A DNA stretch of 64,000 nucleotides from Puffinus mauretanicus (taxonomy: Eukaryota; Chordata; Aves; Procellariiformes; Procellariidae). The notes below the pieces were generated by a model. That model had not been told where the DNA came from. It worked only from the letters and a program-made list of their open reading frames with translations, and did not search any database. Made by a program: the position numbers and the translations under genes. Each line of letters begins with the position of its first letter. The stretch's first letter is position 1. Below, piece by piece: positions 61,093-64,000 of the stretch. The stretch is taken from positions 60,932 through 124,931 of the forward strand of contig JAJKFH010000413.1 of NCBI GenBank assembly GCA_023333565.1. Reading direction: 5' to 3'.

Positions 61093-61602
61093 TGTCCTGT
61101 TTTAGCTGGGATAGGGTTAAATTTCTTCCTAGTGCTGTGTTTTGGATTTAGTATGAGGAGAATGTTGATAACACTGATGTTTTCAGTTGTTGCTAAGTGC
61201 CCTCCTAGTCCAAGGACAGCTCCCGTGCCTACTGACTGAATTAGGTACACAAGATGGGAGGGAACATAATCAGGACAGCCAGTCCAGCTGGCTAATGGGG
61301 TATTCCATACCATGTGACGTCATGCTCAGTATATGAATGGTGGGCGTGATCCAGGAAGTACCGATCGCTACTTGGTTATCGGTCAGCGCAGGTGGTGAGC
61401 AATTGCACTGTGCATCGCTCATTTGTATATTTTATCATTATCATTATTATTTTCCCTTTTCTGTTCTATTAAACTGTCTTTATCTCAACCCACGAGTTTT
61501 TTTCACTCTTACCCTTCCGATTCTCTCCCCGTCCCGCTGGGGGTGGGGGGAGTGAGTGAGCGGCTGCATGGTATTCGCTGCCTGCTACGTTAAACCACGA
61601 CA
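61093..61602 (+). mobile_element. 5' LTR of an endogenous retrovirus (plus)
   Basis: A 510-bp LTR starts TGTCCTGTTT and ends CCACGACA, with TGTC...GACA terminal inverted repeats. Its U3 carries a CRE-like TGACGTCA at about 61316-61323 and a TATA-like TATATGA (61330-61336). A polyadenylation signal ATTAAA lies at 61468-61473. Its boundaries are confirmed by the solo copy at 16308-16810. It inserted into a minus-strand CR1. The bases before it (GGGGT at 61088-61092) should reappear after the 3' LTR, outside this window. Confidence 0.95.
61316..61336 (+). promoter_or_regulatory. CRE-like site and TATA box in LTR U3
   Basis: TGACGTCA, a perfect cAMP-response element palindrome, followed within 10 bp by TATATGA. 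The same order (TGACGTCA, then ATATACTGAGCATG on the other strand) is present in the solo LTR at 16308-16810, so the site is conserved within the family. A role in transcription is inferred. Confidence 0.6.
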
Positions 61603-61708
61603 GTCCTTTTTGGTGCCCAACGTGGGGCTCGAAGGGTTGAGGTAACAACACATCTGACCCGAACAGGTTAAAACAAATTTGTTATAAGCATTCATTACAT
61701 CAGTTTAG
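61603..61708 (+). other. ERV leader
   Basis: Untranslated leader between LTR and the long frame. It includes the primer site and a splice-donor-like TTGAGGTAACA at about 61637-61647. It contains no ATG in any frame. Confidence 0.6.
61611..61631 (+). other. Primer binding site (tRNA-Lys type)
   Basis: Eight bases after the LTR comes TGGTGCCCAACGTGGGG followed by CTCG. This is complementary to the 3' end of tRNA-Lys (the CUU-type primer used by several betaretroviruses) with one mismatch at the fourth base. It would prime minus-strand DNA synthesis. The 8-nt gap from the LTR is slightly long but acceptable. Confidence 0.8.
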
Positions 61709-62749
61709 TACTCGCTGTTCACAATATTAGTTTATTTGCTCTCAGAGTTGTTTGATCTGTTCTTGGAGTTGTGGTATATAGCACCTTACTGGCTGTCTAT
61801 ACTGCTGATTATCAGTTTTTGTGTGGGGTTGGCAATCTCTGGAAAATGGATTAAGGTCATTGCTTTGCTATACTGTGTGGTCTGGCTTCATGTTATGATA
61901 AAATTATTGGTCACGAGCCTGTACTCAGCACTGCCATCATTCCTGTTCTTCGGGAGCTATCTTTTGGAAACTATTAATAATTACACTTTTTACGTCTTCA
62001 CCTCAGAGGATGAATTTAGTGGGGAGACAGGATGGGACACTTTCTCCCACTTGTTCACCTTCCCTTCCATATCTTCAGAAACTCCTTTTTCTTCTATCCT
62101 CTTCATGAAGATGTCCACAATATTCTCTGAGGATTTTGAATATCCTTGGGATGTTCAAACAAGCATGTTCATATTGCTATGTCTCCTGAATGTGGTTCAG
62201 GCCTTGTTTAGAGTTAAACAACTATTCAGGAATACTGTCCAGAGATCAACCCTGGCAACAGACATGGTGTCTACTCAAAGCCCCATGACAGGCACTGTAG
62301 CTACTTCAACCCGCACAACAACCACTGTGGCTACTTCAACCCCCGCGACAACCACTATGGCTACTCAGACCCCGGCAACAGTCACTACAGTTACTCCAAC
62401 CCCCGCAACAGGCACTGCAGCTACTCAAACTCCGCCAACAGTCACTGCAGTTACTCCAACCAGTGCGACAAACACGGCAACCACTCATACCCCAGCAACA
62501 GTCACTACAAGTACTCCAACCCCCGCGACAGGCACTGCAGCTACCCAAACCCTCGCAATGGGTACTACAGCTGAACCAGAGGACCAACCATCGCTGGTAT
62601 CCGTCGCCCCTGTACAGAAGAAGAAATCTTGGAAGTGGAAGTCAGGTTGTTTAGAAAAGGATGATGGAAAAGCAGGGCCATCACGAGGAAAGGAGGAGGA
62701 AGAGGAAGAACTCATAAATGAGACAGAAACACCCGATCGCTATCCCTGA
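61709..62749 (+). CDS. ERV leader-proximal ORF: membrane segments plus Thr/Pro repeats (Gag N-terminal region?)
   Basis: The frame is open from 61709 to a TGA at 62747-62749. It encodes hydrophobic segments at about 61784-61846 and 61853-61915, a weaker one at 61922-61975 and another at 62159-62209. An N-x-T site (NYT) follows the third. Next come nine 10-residue threonine/proline repeats (62294-62563), a basic patch (QKKKSWKWK, about 62617-62643) and a glutamate run ending LINETET. This is not a standard matrix domain. By position it is the N-terminal part of a Gag-like polyprotein, or a separate membrane protein. There is no ATG before 61895, which is inside the second membrane segment, so initiation is unexplained (lost start, non-AUG start, or splicing). 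The last 28 nt overlap the next frame. Confidence 0.7.
   Translation, partial: YSLFTILVYLLSELFDLFLELWYIAPYWLSILLIISFCVGLAISGKWIKVIALLYCVVWLHVMIKLLVTSLYSALPSFLFFGSYLLETINNYTFYVFTSEDEFSGETGWDTFSHLFTFPSISSETPFSSILFMKMSTIFSEDFEYPWDVQTSMFILLCLLNVVQALFRVKQLFRNTVQRSTLATDMVSTQSPMTGTVATSTRTTTTVATSTPATTTMATQTPATVTTVTPTPATGTAATQTPPTVTAVTPTSATNTATTHTPATVTTSTPTPATGTAATQTLAMGTTAEPEDQPSLVSVAPVQKKKSWKWKSGCLEKDDGKAGPSRGKEEEEEELINETETPDRYP
62294..62563 (+). repeat. 30-bp coding minisatellite (Thr/Pro repeats)
   Basis: Nine in-register 30-bp units encode T-x-A/V-T-x-T-P-A-T-x. Most start ACT, and many carry ACTCAAAC or ACTCCAACC in the middle. Because the unit is a multiple of three, copy-number change keeps the frame. 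Such Thr/Pro-rich repeats resemble mucin-type O-glycosylated stalks, but this is inferred from composition. Confidence 0.92.
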
Positions 62750-63444
62750 GTGAGTTACAAGATATGCAGAAAGACTTAAGCTTTGTTGTTACCTGTCTGC
62801 TCCAATGCTGGGATAATGGGGCCAGTAGCCTGGAATTAGAGGGGAAGGAAGCCAAACAGCTGGGATCCCTTGCTAGGGAAGCGGGTATTGACAAAGCAAT
62901 TGGAAAAGGGACACAGGTCCTCAGCCGCTGGAGGCGACTGCTGTCAAGCGTGAAGGAAAGGTATCCCTTCAAGGAAGATGTTATATATCGCCTAGGCAAA
63001 TGGACCGCTATGGAGAGAGGTATCCTGAGAGAGTACCTGAGAGAACTAGGTGTGCTGGAAGTGGTTTATAGTGACCTGGACAATGACCAAACGCCCAAAG
63101 ATCCAGATGACATTCAGTGCACACAACCCATGTGGTGGAAGTTGGTATGGAGCGCACCAGCATCATATGCCAGTTCGTTGGCAGTACTGTCCTGGACAGA
63201 GGAAGAAGCACCAACAGTGGATGTCGTGGTTAGCAGACTTCGGGATTTCGAAGAAACTGTCTCCTCCTCCCTTCTCTTGGCTGTGGAGAAACTGTCCCAG
63301 AAGATCCAGCAACTCAAAGAGGGTATGTCCTATTTTCCACCTGTATGGACCAGTATCTCAGCCATTAGGAGTCAGCGTTTTTCTCCTCAAGAGAGAGGAT
63401 ATAGAAAGTACACACCACGGGGCACCCTGTGGTTTTACCTGTGA
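62722..63444 (+). pseudogene. ERV Gag core-like frame, ends at in-frame TGA
   Basis: The frame opens at 62722 (first ATG 62764) and runs to TGA at 63442-63444. The predicted protein is helical and charged: LSELQDMQKDLSF, then CWDNGASSLELEGKEAKQLG, a conserved-looking ERYPFKEDV, WTAMERGILREYLRELG, a Trp-rich PMWWKLVWSAP, and a C-terminal helix with LAVEKLSQKIQQLKEG. I recognise this text as typical of a Gag-like protein of ERVs widespread in birds. No CCHC zinc knuckle is visible. Coding continues in the same frame after the TGA, so the stop is probably a decay mutation. It overlaps the preceding frame by 28 nt in a different phase. Confidence 0.8.
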
Positions 63445-63723
63445 GACCACGGAGAGGACATGAGGCAGTGGGATGGAAAACCTACCTTGACCCTAGAGGC
63501 ACGGGTACGTGAGTTGCAAGGAAAAACGACACAAGGGGGTTCTCCCAGGAAAAATGCTGCTCCAGTTTTCAGGAAAAACCTGTCTCACAACGGTCCAGTT
63601 TCCAGTGAACAGTTCCCCAGACAGAGTAGAAGGGCTGATCTTACTTTGGATTGTAATTGCAATGAAGAAATTCTTGACTCACGTTTGCAAGAAGTGAGAG
63701 ATGGATACTATGACCAGACCTAG
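63445..63723 (+). pseudogene. ERV Gag C-terminal segment, between TGA and TAG
   Basis: This is the same frame as the Gag core, from the TGA at 63442 to a TAG at 63721-63723. It encodes a basic, hydrophilic stretch (KPTLTLEARVRELQGKTT, then RKNAAPVFRKNL) and an acidic end (EEILDSRLQEVRDGYYDQT). It has one CNC but no full zinc knuckle. It links Gag and protease; the TAG may be the natural Gag terminator. Confidence 0.75.
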
Positions 63724-64000
63724 AGGGGCCCTGCCTCCAGCCAGGTGGAGGAAAGGGACAACCGGGTTTACTGGACTGTGTGGATTCGATGGCCTGGCAC
63801 ATCAGACCCACAGGAGTATAAGGCTCTAGTAGACACCGGTGCACAGTGTACCCTGATGCCATCAAACTATAAAGGGGCAGAACCCATTTGTATTTCTGGG
63901 GTGACAGGGGGATCCCAAGAGTTAACTGTATTGGAGGCCGAAGTGAGCCTGACCGGGAATGAGTGGCAGAAGCACCCCATTGTGACTGGCCCAGAGGCTC
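63724..64000 (+). CDS. ERV aspartic protease (partial, runs off window)
   Basis: This stretch has the same reading frame as Gag, directly after the TAG, and is open to the window end. It contains a retropepsin active site: EYKALVDTGAQCTLMPS, with the catalytic Asp-Thr-Gly codons at 63832-63840, then the flap-like region GVTGGSQ and a strand with LEAEVSLTGNEWQKHPIV. Retropepsins act as dimers to cleave the viral polyproteins. The C-terminal glycine/Ile-Leu-Gly segment and polymerase should follow outside the window. The Gag-TAG-Pro same-frame layout resembles viruses that reach Pro-Pol by stop-codon readthrough. Confidence 0.9.

Noticed and set aside
62336..62587. Cys/Ser/Gly-rich 83-codon frame on the minus strand
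   Set aside because: It is the antisense shadow of the Thr/Pro minisatellite; the cysteines and glycines come from the complement of ACT/GCA/CCA codons.
1..64000. CRISPR arrays, bacterial operons, riboswitches, phage genes
   Set aside because: Base composition, CR1 and ERV content show vertebrate DNA; no regularly spaced repeats with unique spacers were seen.
1..64000. tRNA, rRNA or snRNA genes
   Set aside because: No sequence with a convincing A box/B box pair or other RNA-gene hallmark was noticed; a covariance search was not possible.

Overview
This is vertebrate DNA, almost certainly from a bird. The background is AT-rich and gene-poor. Most of the recognisable content is CR1 LINE retrotransposons, many with the typical 3' (ATTCTATG)n end or the short 'gttggaaggGACCTTTAAAGGTCatctagtcca' type tail, plus endogenous retrovirus (ERV) LTRs. 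No bacterial, plasmid or phage features are present. No multi-exon host gene can be assembled from the window. The only host coding candidate is one small terminal exon on the minus strand at 31844-31921.

Layout. 1-9571: unique AT-rich sequence with a CR1 fragment at 6252-6316 (-), a CR1 3' end at 7933-8223 (+) and short simple repeats. 9572-13540: two related solo-type LTRs (9572-10227 and 13159-13540, both minus) on either side of a 1.8 kb minus-strand CR1 (11006-12845) that keeps a reverse transcriptase (RT) reading frame. 16308-16810: a minus-strand solo LTR of the same family as the ERV at the right edge. 22766-23380: an unclassified LTR-like segment. 24865-25170: an old CR1 fragment. 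28942-29359: a solo LTR bounded by a perfect 6-bp duplication. 29366-50003: mostly unannotatable unique sequence with the terminal exon candidate, a perfect hairpin at 37024-37051 and microsatellites. 50004-50870: an internally deleted CR1. About 51970-56600: a CR1 with ORF1 esterase, endonuclease and RT remnants, split by a second same-strand CR1 (54209-55591). 59035-59460: an unexplained GC-rich structured segment. 59495-61092: a minus-strand CR1 cut at its 5' side by an ERV. 61093-64000: the 5' half of that ERV (LTR, primer binding site, Gag region, start of protease), running off the window.

Most unusual content. The ERV leader is followed by a long open frame encoding several membrane-spanning segments, nine 10-residue threonine/proline repeats and a charged tail. 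It lies directly upstream of, and overlaps by 28 nt, a Gag-core-like frame. It has no ATG before the second membrane segment. The Gag core, the following segment and the protease share one frame and are separated by a TGA and a TAG. From general familiarity this resembles an ERV family widespread in birds, probably ERVL-like (class III), but the tRNA-Lys-type primer site is not what I would expect for that class, so classification is left open.

Order of events visible in the sequence: CR1 copies inserted first. One was later hit by another CR1 (54209) and another by the ERV (61093). At least four LTRs elsewhere have been reduced to solo form, presumably by LTR-LTR recombination. All elements look decayed to some degree.
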